From Tubiluchus corallicola (taxonomy: Eukaryota; Priapulida; Priapulimorpha; Priapulimorphida; Tubiluchidae), in the NCBI GenBank assembly GCA_030141605.1, contig JAQGDQ010000052.1:312001-372000 (forward strand): 60,000 bases of DNA, read 5' to 3'. The notes beneath the pieces were generated by a model. That model was given only the letters and a program-made list of their open reading frames with translations. It was not told the origin of the DNA and did no database searches. Shown piece by piece: positions 1 to 43,700 of this stretch; the stretch's first letter is position 1, and the number at the start of each line of letters is the position of its first letter. The position numbers were made by a program, and so were the translations under genes.

Positions 1-303
1 ACGCTTACATAAATGTTCTAGCCTACTTTTGGAAAAACGAAATCTTGGAATTGTATGACGCCAATATAATTATTGGCAAGAAGGAGGGAAGAAGGGGAGA
101 AAAAGCTATGAGAGGCACAAGATTTGCTATAATCAACTTTTGAAGGGGGAGGGTGCTGCCCTCTTTATAAGACATGTTTTTTCAAGGATGTGATCGTCCG
201 TTTTTATGTTTAAAAATAAACAAGAATTTAACAATATGAAGCATCCCATCCCTATCCCTATTCCTATATCTGTCTTCATCTCTATCTCCTTTTCTATCTG
301 TAC

Positions 304-386
<83 letters not shown>

Positions 387-860
387 GATCGATCCACCCA
401 TCCATCCATCCATCCATCCATCCATCCATCCATCCATCCATCCATCCATCCATCCATCCATCCATCCATCCATCCATCTATCTATCGCTACCTCTAAGTC
501 TCATCAATACCACACAGCCTTGAAAGCAAATCAGCATGGCTAAATTCTTATTATTTCATTTCATCTCGTTTCATCTCACCCTAGCCCCCCCCCTTGATTC
601 ATTCTTTCCAACCAACTGATCCAAACATCCTCTGAATTTCGTGAAAATGTTCGCAGGTGCATGAAAGAAGAAACAAGTTTGGTTTTGTTTCATTTTAATG
701 GGATTACCTAGGCCTAGTCCACATAGGTTTAAAACTTCAGCTTGTAGTTGCAATTCTCAGTTTTGTTATTTTGAAGAATTTAAGGTAATGATGTTATGTT
801 ATTTAAACATGACTTTTCGATAAAGTATGTAATATTGTTGTTTATTTATTTATATTATAG
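1..860. other. upstream non-coding region of the guanylyl cyclase gene
   Basis: No coding region recognised. It contains a CT/ATCC microsatellite near 305-490. It ends in a pyrimidine/AT-rich stretch and an AG at 859-860 that looks like a 3' splice site, so the first coding exon may be preceded by a 5'-UTR exon outside or within this stretch. Confidence 0.5.
305..490. repeat. compound microsatellite (CT)n then (ATCC)n
   Basis: A run of CT dinucleotides (about 308-371) changes through TCTA/TCGA units into a long run of ATCC tetranucleotides (about 390-478). Long open frames through it (Ser-Leu, His-Pro-Ser-Ile repeats) are artefacts of the repeat. Confidence 0.95.
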
Positions 861-924
861 GTAATCCCTGTCACAGGCAAATAAAATTCAAACAATAAGG
901 AAATGTGAGTAATCAAAGACAGAA

Positions 925-32333
<31,409 letters not shown>

Positions 32334-33100
32334 TGCAAGTTTAAAAATCGAACTGATAAGCATATAATCTTAATGCTTATTGTATTCCAATATTTACTGA
32401 TAATAGTCTGTGAATTTTAAAATACTATTTTCGTAATATTTAATGCTGATTGTACGGTGAAACTCGAACATACTACACTGCTTATTATGTGTAAAATAAC
32501 AGTACGTTTTTGAAGTTAAGTTATTATTTTATCTCTCTTATTATTATCTATTACAAAATTAAATGGGTATGCAAAAGTTAACTGAAACCTGATGATAACA
32601 TAATCACTTGAGCGCGGTTATTTTCTTACCGTACGACAAGAAAGTGTACTCTTATGCTTTTGACCTGTCAAGTGCTCGTGCTAAGGCTTAATATTCGGCC
32701 AAATGCGCGACAAAATATCATTGGCGATAAATTTGTTGGTTAATAATGTGGCTGAGCTCTTAACAGATTTTGACGTAGGAAGAAATTATGCGTCACAGTT
32801 TTTCAAAAAAAATGCCAAATCTGTCACAGGAGCTTTGTGAGGCGTTCCCAATACCAGAATCGCTTAGGGTGAACATAACTTATCAACCCGACGGTTATAT
32901 ACAATGTAAATTACATCCAGGAATCAATTTTACTATATAAACAACTTTAAATTGTAGCAACGAAGTTTCAAAACAAAATATTTTTCTAAAACAAAATAAA
33001 AAAAACAATGTTGACCCTTAAACATTGCGTCATTTTAAATAAAACCGATTTTTGATTGTCGTTAGTTAAAGAGCTGTAGATAACTAAAGGAGAGTAGAAA
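32334..33100. other. 3' flank of the guanylyl cyclase gene
   Basis: AT-rich. No AATAAA close to the stop; the nearest are around 32995 and 33038, so the 3' UTR may be about 650-700 bases. Nothing else recognised. Confidence 0.4.
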
Positions 33101-33108
33101 GAGAAAGA

Positions 33109-33214
<106 letters not shown>

Positions 33215-33545
33215 TATTATAACTCTATTTTATTACATAAATACATACATTATATATATATATATAAATTCACTCTACTTGCAGGGACCAGCATCAACAT
33301 TATTATAATCAGTTAGAAAACAATTACAATTATCCCCTGTAATATCACTGGTGAAGACGCGATCTACAACAGTAAAACAGTTTTATATAAAAACATATTA
33401 ACAACTACAAGCAACATAGCTAGATTTACATTTAAATTTATATTTACCTAATTTTATAAATAACTTCATTGACGGGTAGCAATCTAATTATAAAAATGAC
33501 GCTAACCGGACTTCACATTTCTAAAAATAAACCGCACGTTTTTTA

Positions 33546-33690
33546 ACTATATTTTCCTCTGGCATTTTCAACAGTTTCTAGAAACGCATCAATAGCATTT
33601 CTACTTCTTATTCTGTATATACTCTTAGGCTGCCTAGACGGAAGTGCAGTTTCAAGTTTCTTTCTGAGTTCGTCTTTATTATAGGACAGA
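33546..33690 (-). pseudogene. short conserved-looking coding fragment, probably retroelement 3' end
   Basis: The minus strand reads YNKDELRKKLETALPSRQPK followed by SIYRIRSRNAIDAF and a stop (TAA near 33546). The composition looks coding and resembles C-terminal tails of LINE-type ORF2 proteins, but I cannot name a family. Surrounding minus-strand sequence has no matching frame. Confidence 0.35.
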
Positions 33691-34060
33691 ATCAGTTTCT
33701 ATCAGACCGATTCTATTGCTAAACTCATTACAATCTCTCCCTAATAATAAGTTGAAAGCAATAGTTCACTTTATTATGTTGTTATTTGCAGATCTAAAGG
33801 TTTTGCAACAGAATTTCCAGTTAAATGGCTGCAATGAAGTAGTTTTCTTTTCCATAGAAACTCCAAGAATTTTTATCATTCTTTCTTTGTGTATTTTAGA
33901 TTGCCTTGTGGAACTGACTGTACCATTTTGTTTCGATTTGCGGTTAGGCGGTTAATAGTTTTTAAGAATAATTTAGTCTTATTTAGGTGTTCTACCAGGA
34001 AATGGCTGCAATATTCAGCACTAATGTAATTCTCGTCCGCTATAATTAGTTCTTTTCTGA

Positions 34061-34220
<160 letters not shown>

Positions 34221-34558
34221 AATATTGGGTCAACATGAAAAAGCAAGCTCTTCTAAAATCATTTAAAACTTTATATATTTTTCCAATAAAACTTTCTGTC
34301 ATGAAAATAGATGCAAATGTTACGAATAAATCTAATTAAAAAAAATAAATGCAGAAACAGTTTTAAATAAAAAAGTTTAGAGATCTGAGAAAAGAATAGA
34401 GTTCAATTCAACGAAATATGTTTATTTTACACTTTGCCAAAGCCATTTTACTCATTTTATATAAATTCTAATCGTGGCTATTATACAAAACGCCTTGGCA
34501 AAGCGTGAAATTCGCAAAAAAATTATTTCCCACTTTTCCCAAAACGCATAGGTTTTAT

Positions 34559-34640
34559 ATGAAATGCCCAGGGCTTTTACAAAAAAGCTAAATTTTACAC
34601 ATTGCCTGTAACAAACATATTGTCAATTTTACACTTTATA
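34559..34640. repeat. dispersed repeat, copy 1
   Basis: Shares ATGAAATGC, AGGG and TTTTACACATTGCCTGTAAC with 51420-51500 in the same order and strand. A short dispersed repeat of unknown type. Confidence 0.5.
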
Positions 34641-35689
34641 TTTGAACGTCTGGAAAATTTGTGCCAACTTTTTTCATTATATTTTCCTGAGGTGTTTTTC
34701 ATTGTCTAAGAGTGAACAATATGAGCGGAAGACTGCATAAACGGAACAATGCATAAGGCATGCTTGCTGCGTTTTTCTGAAACAAAGAAAAAGAAAATAA
34801 GACATTTAGAATCATCATCACTCACCATTCACATATAATTGGACTGCCTGCTACATTGCTCTTCAATAGTAATTACTAAATTCCTTAGTGAATTTCGTTA
34901 ATATTAATTTTGATATTACATTGTACACAAACAATTTTCGCAATTGTAACAGTAATAATGACGAAACTCTCAACAGACACTGCCGTGTTCTTGAAGTTTG
35001 GACTTTGCTTTCACTAGACGCGTGGCACAACATTCACGTTAGTGTTAAAATAATTCCAGTTCCTAGTCATCGGTGATTATTTCTTCAGTGTGAAATAGAA
35101 CCATAAATTCGTAAAATGAAACGCATGAGGTGAAAAAGGCGTTGTAAAACATATTTTCTTTTGCGAGGTGTTTACGCGTTAAGAACACTACGTACGTGTA
35201 AAATAGCGGCTTGTGTTTGATTTGGAGACATTTGAAGAAGTAGGTAAAGCGTCTATTTTACAATAATTTGACCTGTTTTGTTTTCCGTAATTTTTCTTTT
35301 TTCTCGGTCGTCCTTCCCTTTCTGCCACTTTCTTCTTTTTTCATGTCTAGCTATCCATCTCTACATTCAGCTTTCTCAGTTCAATTCAGTCCAGTTTATT
35401 GCACTAATACTGTGTACATTCAAGTACATTGGCAGTACAAGTAAAAACAAGACTAAGTGTATACAAGGTATTATAACAAAAAAAACCCGCTGTACTATGA
35501 CAAAAATTTTGACAAAAACAAATCAGCTGTTTCGGATTATGTTTAATTTCTAAAACAATACATGGCAATATTTTATACATAATATACACATGGTATTTTA
35601 CACATACTTATTTCCAGGAAATTACAAATCTGTTTTAACCATTTGTTTATAATAAAAATAAAGTATATAGGCCTATAGTTTTCGAGTCA

Positions 35690-36090
35690 AGGTGATAAAG
35701 TCACAAGTAAAAAAGTCTCAGAAAGAAGTCACAGAAACTCTAGCCCCTAGCCTTAGCCAATGTTAATTGTGACTTTTTCCTGTGACGTGTTTCCGAATGC
35801 AGGTAAAAAAAGTCAGGCAAAAAAGTTACAGACAGAAAAGTCACACAAAAAGGCGCAGGAAAAAAGAAATAAACCTATCCTTAACCCTAACCCTATTGCT
35901 AACCCTGACCGTAACCTGTAACAGTAAACCACCTAACCCCAGCTAACATTAATTATAACTTTCATTTACTATGACCTTTTTCCTTGCTAAAATTGTGACT
36001 TTTTTCTGCGACTTTTCTTGCGACCGGTCACCGTTTTTCCTAGCCAAAATTGCGACTTTTTTCCAGTGAGACTATGGACTTTGTTACCGG
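35690..36090. repeat. foldback structure with degenerate AAAAAGTCAC arms
   Basis: The left part (35697-35870) repeats AAAAAGTCACAG-like units; the right part (35970-36080) repeats the reverse complement GTGACTTTTT. The centre (35878-35945) has telomere-like CTAACCCTAACCC words. This is an inverted array able to fold back. Confidence 0.6.
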
Positions 36091-36577
36091 TTGTCAGTTT
36101 TTGTATCTAACAAAAACGAGAAAAATTGGTGCATGCGGGCCAATCTACTCTTGCACATTTAATAACAAAAGCGCCGAATAATTAAGGCCAATGTCATGTT
36201 ACCCACCTTTCCTTTTGTATATTGTAATTGTAATATTTATTTCCACTTCAAACAAAATATTTTTACAAAATTTTTCCAAAAACAAACACTCTACACAAAA
36301 TTTCTGCACAATACACATAATAAATAATATTTCGTTTGTTTGCCAGAATTAAAGAGGACCTTGTGCATTGACAGGGGAGTGGGAAGGGTTAGGAAAACAA
36401 AAGACTGGAAATGTTAGTGCTTAGAGGGAAGTTGAAAGGGAAAACATGTAGGATGGGTTAGTAGAACTAAAACTATCCTCTATAACGGTATACAAAAGTA
36501 AATTAAATCATATAATGCTAATAAGCTCTTTAGGAATTTTGTCTCGTTGGAATCTTTTTCTAGATTTACAACACCAG

Positions 36578-36794
36578 ATGGATTTGTTTGGAAGCAATAA
36601 AGAGGACTTGCAAGTTTTGGACGGCGGTTGGGGCTGGGTAATTGTAGGTGCCTCTTTTTTTGTGAACAGTTTGACATGGGGTCAGCTCAAAGCTTACGGT
36701 GTTATATTGGAGGAAATTGAAGAAGTTTTTGGCACATCAGTTGCTACAGCAGCACTAGTGAATGGCCTTTCGTTTGGACTTACTTTCGGTCTTG
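36578..36794 (+). CDS. MCT-like exon 1
   Basis: MDLFGSNKEDLQVLDGGWGW onward, through helix 1 to GLTFGLG; donor GTAAGT. The open frame extends upstream to 36515, but that part precedes a good acceptor (36561-36563), so ATG 36578 is preferred. Confidence 0.88.
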
Positions 36795-39700
36795 GTAAGT
36801 TTGCTGGGGGAAATTAAAAACGTTATAACGTTAACATTTTATACCAGTTATTGTTAATATATTTTTAACCTAAACAACTTTAAAATGATGAAGCACTAAT
36901 CTATTTACGCTGCTAATAGGCTACACTGTAACAGTTTACGGCTGATAATCTATGTGATACTCCAGAATGTGGGGTGACCGAAGCTGTGCATTTGTTTTGT
37001 GATAGTAATAGGTGCTACATCAAACATTGTAAACTTGTAAACAAATATTGTAAACTTATAAAGCAGACAGGAAGCTGTAAACCGTGGTCTTACATTTACA
37101 CTGTAGCCTTATATCACTCCCTTTTATTCAAATGTTTTTTATCACATAAAAGAAAAATTATTCTAAATTTGATGCCTTTAACTATCGATTGGTCCTATAA
37201 TCTTTCTAACATAACCCTATAATCAATGGCGTCGTGCTATAGGGGCCGGGGGGGCTGCCCCCCAAATTGTTTACAAAATCGTCAAAAATTTTAAGGGTTT
37301 CGGCGGCTTGTAATGAGACCAATAAGGTGTAAAATTTTGAGGAACGGTGAAATCTCCCACTGTAGCATGATATACGATTATATATACACATAGGTATGAT
37401 TATTGATTGAATCTAATGTCAAGATGGAGAAAGTCACGACTCTTTGCACCTTCTACATGGCTGATCTCGATGAAGAAACCCTTGAGTTGGAGTACCCTTT
37501 GTTTACTCATGCTGTCGCTGCAGACTCTGTTCCTGAACATGTCAACACAAACTGAATTCACTCAGTATACTGTTATATGACTTCTTCTGGACTGGACAAA
37601 CTTTACCCAATGATCTCCATCACATACCAGTTGATTCTGACTCTTGCTCTTGTGAGAAATCCTTTTCTGCTCTTAAATTTGTCAAGAATGCTCTCCGCAG
37701 TACAGTGAGTCAGTCACGACTGAGTGACCTGATGATCCATGCAGTTGAGGCTGAGAAAACAAAGAATATGGACTTGAAGTCTGTGGTTGAGCTCTTCTGG
37801 AATGATGTTCTGCGTCGTTAGTACAAATTTTTAGTGCATTAATTCATATGTGTCGCTGTATATCACTTTTTACGCTTTAACCTCTTTGTTTTATCTTGGT
37901 GTAAACTGTAATACCTGTCATTGCTTTTCTACTATACACCTATAGTCATCCTGTAATGCATTCATGTTATGTTGTTGGCTTTGACTGTGTTGCTGAATCA
38001 TTTAAAAATAACGTTTGTTGTTTGTTCAATATCTTCATCTTGTCTCGGAATAAAAAGTTTAGTAACTGTTAAAAATACTAAATTAAGGGTACATATATTT
38101 TGGTAGTCGTCTTTTCATTGAATCTTTGGATTCCTGACAGCTTAATTTTAAATTAATTTTTAATTTTAATTAAATTTTTGTATCTATGGTTTTAAGTTAA
38201 ATGCCAGTTGGGAATAAATAAATCGTTTTTCTTGCACGCAAAATACTGGTGTGGGAATTCAAAATTATACGTTTTTTAAACAGTTAAGTTCCGCTATTAT
38301 ATACAGTCGGGCCCCCCTAATTTTTTTTGGTGCACGACGCCCCTGCCTATAATAGCGTTATATAGGGCACAGCTTAGCTATTATTTTGACCTTCAGTCAC
38401 CTACGTTAGGTACAATGCTGACATAAGTGATGTTTAGTTGTAGTGTCTCATTTCTATACTTGAACGATCGCCATTATTGTTCATATAATAAATAAATTAG
38501 TGATTTTGTATTTTCAAAACTACCAATTTTCCTCTAGTGTTTTTTGCATGAAGGCAACTGTATAAGAATAAAAATACATAAAGATGCAGTGTACGTTGAA
38601 ACTACCAATTTTTATTGCTGGTACGTGTATTTTTTGTGTTCTTTAGCACCACTTACGTCGATGCTGTGTAATGTGTTCGGAGTATGGAAAATAACGATGA
38701 TTGGCGGATTTTTGGCTGCTTTTGGCATCACAAGTTGCTATTTTGCAACAAAAATTGAATGGTTCTTCGTTACATATGGGTTAATGTTTGGTAAGTATAA
38801 GTGTAGTTTTTTGAGTTTTCATGGATTTTAAAAAGGGAAATTTTATCAGTAATAACAGGTTAGCTTTCATAGCGATTAAAATTGTAGCCCTCTGTACCTA
38901 GAGCTAATTTCAACACTAAATTTTTTTGGCCAAATTTAGATGAATATTTTAAGTTATGCCATCTAAAATGAATAGGATAGTAGTTTAAACACGCTTTATA
39001 TAGACTTGCTATATAAGCATTGACTTAGTACTGATGAAAAGTTTGGTACACACAACCCTATCATCTGGCAATAGGGTGTTTCAAGATGTTTCACAAAATT
39101 GCCACGTGCGTCGCTGCGTGGGTAGTGGATGTACTTTGCTGCTGCGCTGCGCTGCTGACAATTATTTGAAAGGAATGTAGGTAAAAATGGCACAGGTAGA
39201 ATGGTACAGGAAAAATGGCACATCTAGTAAAATATGTGTTTATAGTTAGGGTTACAGTGGGGTATAACTATTTTAGTTACTTTACTTCTATCAAGGAAGT
39301 TGTGCTTCAACACAGTTTGTTATTCGGTTGTTTTTTGTCAAAATGGTAGCAAACATATTACGCAACAACTACCTAACAGATTTCCAAGAAACTTTGTGAA
39401 GAAAGGCAGGTATATGGTGCCAAATGGGAATCTTTTCGCCGGTTCTTTTTTCGCAAAAATTGACTGACACCATTTACAAAAAGCACCCGCGGAAGTCTCG
39501 GAGGGAGCGTTTACTACTTCTTTTTTGTCATCTTCAAATAGACAAACAAGTACGAGGTAACTCCAGTTACATTATGAGAAATTAAAACTGTGTGACGCTG
39601 TCTGTAACCTTTGCTTATTAATCGTATAACCTCATAAGGTGACTTGACTTGCCATGTAAATACGCATGTGTTAAATTTTGTCAGTCAATAGTCAGCGAAT

Positions 39701-40688
39701 GCCAAAATTAATAGCTAAATAAAGTAGATAAACACTATGTGGAATATTCGTGCATCATTGATTGCAAATGTATTTAATGAACAAATATTTTGTGTCTTTT
39801 GTTGGTCTATTTGCCAAAAATAAAGGAGCTTTTTTGGTTGTATGCTTGTTTGTCTTTGTATTAAGATTTTTTTAATCAAAAGAATCAGACAAATAAGTTT
39901 AGGATGGTTCGGCTTTGGCAGAGATCTACTTCTTACTGAGCGCATTCTAGTTTTATTATAGAAATTAATTGCATCAAAATAACGTATGTGCCATTTTCAC
40001 CTATTTTCCATTTGTGCCATTTTTTCTGTGCCATTTTTTGTTTGTGCCATTTTTTCTGTGCCATATTGCCTTGTGCCATTTTTACGGTGCCCTTTTTCCT
40101 GTGCCATTTTTACTCGTGTTGAGATTAACCGAATTGAACGAATTTTGTATCTAATCATGGATTTTTATATGACAAATTCAACCAAACAACTTTAAAAAAT
40201 CAAAAAGCTGTCTTAAACCTGAAATTGCAATTTCGAACAACAAAAATTACCACTGTAGGAGTATAGCTTAAGCTACATAGACGTAAATATACAGTGTACA
40301 TACCTTGATATCTAAGTTGTTCACAGTTCTTGTGAACTCTTGCTTATTGTCAGATTTAGTAAAATCAACAAGCCATTGTAGTTACCAGTATTGAAATTGG
40401 TGCCAGATTCATGAATGCTGCCAGCTACGCTACTGTAAAGGTTAAGTTGGTAAGACTTTTAAGCAGAACAGACTGTATACAGTGTATAGGTACACATTTT
40501 CCGTCTTATACAGCAACCATTTCGTAGGGGTGATAGATCGACACCCAGATTCTTAAAGTTCAACAGGATGGAGACTTGGCGCTTGACTTTCGTCACCGTC
40601 ATACGTTTTAGAATCACTATCAGATGGCATGTTTTGGTAGATTTCTCTTCATTGCAAGTTTCAGCAAGTGTCTTTTTAGTTTTGTTCT

Positions 40689-40755
<67 letters not shown>

Positions 40756-43700
40756 GTGTGTGTGTGCGCGCGCGTGCGTGTGTGCGTGTGTGCGTGTGTG
40801 CGTGCGTGTTAGTATTTATAATTGCGAATGATACATGCCACCTTGGGTGACTGCTGTTACTGGAAGTCTTTTCCCTCTGAATTTATAGCAGTATCGAAGA
40901 TAGACTGCTTCGCAGGATCTTAGAGACTAGATATGGGTTCCGCACCAGTATAAATATGTAATGGTACAATCACATCAGCAACATTTGCACTGCATAGTGC
41001 CTTATAGGTTATATGTGGCCGTCTTTATCTTTATGCAGAATATTTTTGGTACCATTAATGAAAGACAATCCTGTATGCCGTTGATGTTCAGTGTCATTGA
41101 AACCTATGTGCAGGTCATATGGATCATTTACAAAAATCATCGTTGACACAAATGCTTTCTTTGCATATAATCATCCAAAGTAAGTTGTTTACCGTCTTGC
41201 TTCTCCCCCTCCTCATTTGCTGAGACTGCCGAATGAAGCCCATGTCTACTTCAGCTATGTAGTTATCGAGCATGTCTACTTCAATAAGTTGGAGTTGTCA
41301 ACTAATTTTGTTTTCATCTCCATTGTTTCATTAACATTGAATTTTAGAGCCGTCATCAGTGACTCGTATTGCATTACATCACTTGGCCTTAAATGTATCC
41401 TCGCATTTGTGAGCCAGAGAGGTAACTTGTGTCGTAGGTTTGTCCAAAGAATTCCACTTGACGAAAAATGTGCAGTTTGTGCACCTGTACACTACACAAA
41501 GCCTGCTCTGCCTAAATGATTTACCAACTTGACCGTAACAGTGGCTGGCACTGAATTTCATCCATCTGACACCAGTTCGAACAGTGGTAATTACATGATG
41601 ATTTGCCTGACTCCAATGAATCAAACAACAAGTAGAGTTCATACGAACTATAAACAACTTAGATATCGAGATATGTACATTGTACAATTATATAGCTTGA
41701 CCTATAATGCTGATTCTTTTAAAGTTGTTCAATTGAATTTGTCATACCAAAAAAATGTATGATTAGATACGAAATTCAGTCAAATCGGTTAATCTCAACA
41801 TTATGAGTAAAATTGAAATTTGACCGAAAGTACATTGACCTTATCAAACTTGCAGTCTTAGCTACCTAATGAAAGGTCAGAGATAGGTCAAACCATATAT
41901 TCTCTTATTCGGCGTGTCAAGGGGAGTATTTTGAAGTACGTTTCGTTGAAATTTGCGCATTTTTTAAATTTGGCCCCCGTTGACCCCCGTTGGCTTTACA
42001 AAAAATGCTGATTTTTTTTCAGTGTCCTTTAGCGATCTAAAACAGCTTTCAAATCTTTGTTCTATCGAGTGTCACAGGACGTTAAGATTGCTCCTCAACT
42101 GTTATGTCGGTTTGTTTATTAATTCGATGACTTTATGTGAGTTGTGTGAATTTTAGGCCGTGACTTTTTTTAGCCCTGCTTACCAATCCAGCAGAGATGT
42201 GCCGATCCGATAAATAATGACGATCGGCAAGCGAACTTGCATATTGGAACATATCAAGAGATCGGGCTGATAAACTTTAATATCAGCAATAGTAACGCGG
42301 CTTAGTGACGAGCAGTTAAGTGAAAATAAATCGTAATTCAACTTCATTTTAATTCAACTTCAAGTTAACCAAACTGTTTAGAAAAGTAACAAGTCAGTTA
42401 ACTGGCAGAAGACGGTTTTTATTTTTCTAACGCATTATGAGGTGTTAACCGGTATTTATAATTACATATTTATCCTAAAAGTAAAATTAAACGTTTACAG
42501 ACACATGAATTGCTTTGTTATCCCAGAAGTAAACAAATTATCTCTGATACAGTAGTGTCAACCAAGCAAATGATTTTGGGCCTATTATATCCATACAATA
42601 ACTTGCTGCTATCAAATACTAACAGACTGGGAAACACTCTGGTAATCTGTCAATTTGGTGTTGAACTGCTGAACCAGCTGAGATTATATGGCTCATAACT
42701 GTTAAGATTGGGAAGCTAATATTATCTTTTGGCGTATTACCTCGTTTAAATTGATTACTGGGCTAATTACAATTTGTAAATAGTAAACGAGTTTAATTTT
42801 TTTCATAATTTCATCAGACACTAATTAAATAATTTTATTGTTAATTTATATACACATATACTTACACTATTAGTCAAACAATAAACCTAATCTGTAGTGT
42901 AATTTATGTACACACACATTTAGATTACTTTCAACTTTGTCTGAGGTTGGCCATAAGTAGGATTACTGCTGAAATTTGCAAGCTATATCACAATTTCTTA
43001 GTTTCTCACTTAACTACTCAGATGTGCAATTAATTCGGTTAATATTGTGTAAGACATTCAAATTACAAATTTTCACCGATGTTAAATCTCAAAGGAAGAC
43101 CGGACAATTGTTTAGACTCAATCTCATTTTAATTTACTGTCCAAAATATACGTTTTCTTGCCTATAAAAGTTAACAATTGTTCCTTATATTTGAATAATT
43201 AGCTTAGAAAGTTAATTAACGGCAACCGAACGCAGCTATTGCTTACGTCAGAAACTAACCACAGTTTGTGCAATGGCAGGCGTCTTCCCTTGCGCGTCAA
43301 GCACATTTGCATGGGTGTTGCAGTCCTGTCTAAACGCATGATGTCACGAATAATGGGGTCTACGTCATGTGACGTCATGAAACTAACACAGCAGTTCATG
43401 ATCATGGTTATCACGGTACCGCCTTCTGTTTGTCGGCGACGCTGGTGACAAAAAGGCGCCGCTGCCAATCTTGATTCACTGAGCCCCGCGTAGTTTTGAA
43501 AGTTTAACGAAATTTGAGTATCCGAGGTAATTATTATTTAATCTAAGCTTTGATTTAAAATAAGCTACTGTAGTTTTCAATATTTTAGAGCATTCTTTAT
43601 TCTGAACTCGTGTTACACAATCATCCGGTTTTCCTTTAGAGTTTTCACCTGAAATAAATTTTCGTTCGAAATACATTTGTAATAAACTGCAATTAAGCCT

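Noticed and set aside
206-523. Open frames rich in Ser-Leu, Arg-Glu, Tyr-Leu-Ser-Ile or Leu-Tyr-Tyr-Ile (also near 7300, 20000, 24500, 34100, 47600, 58000, 58900)
   Set aside because: They are translations of microsatellites, which stay open because the repeat unit has no stop codon.
40960-41520. Possible piggyBac-like remnant (RRFVQRIPLDEKCAVC and KPAL)
   Set aside because: Only faint likeness to a Cys-rich transposase end; no TTAA-bounded inverted repeats or catalytic motifs found.
41379-41687. 102-codon minus-strand open frame
   Set aside because: No family motifs, overlaps another frame on the plus strand, no splice or poly(A) context.
43199-43468. 89-codon minus-strand frame starting MAAAPFCHQRRRQ
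   Set aside because: Lies inside the hAT-like element, has no recognisable domain and no partner exons; could be a promoter-like internal part of the element.
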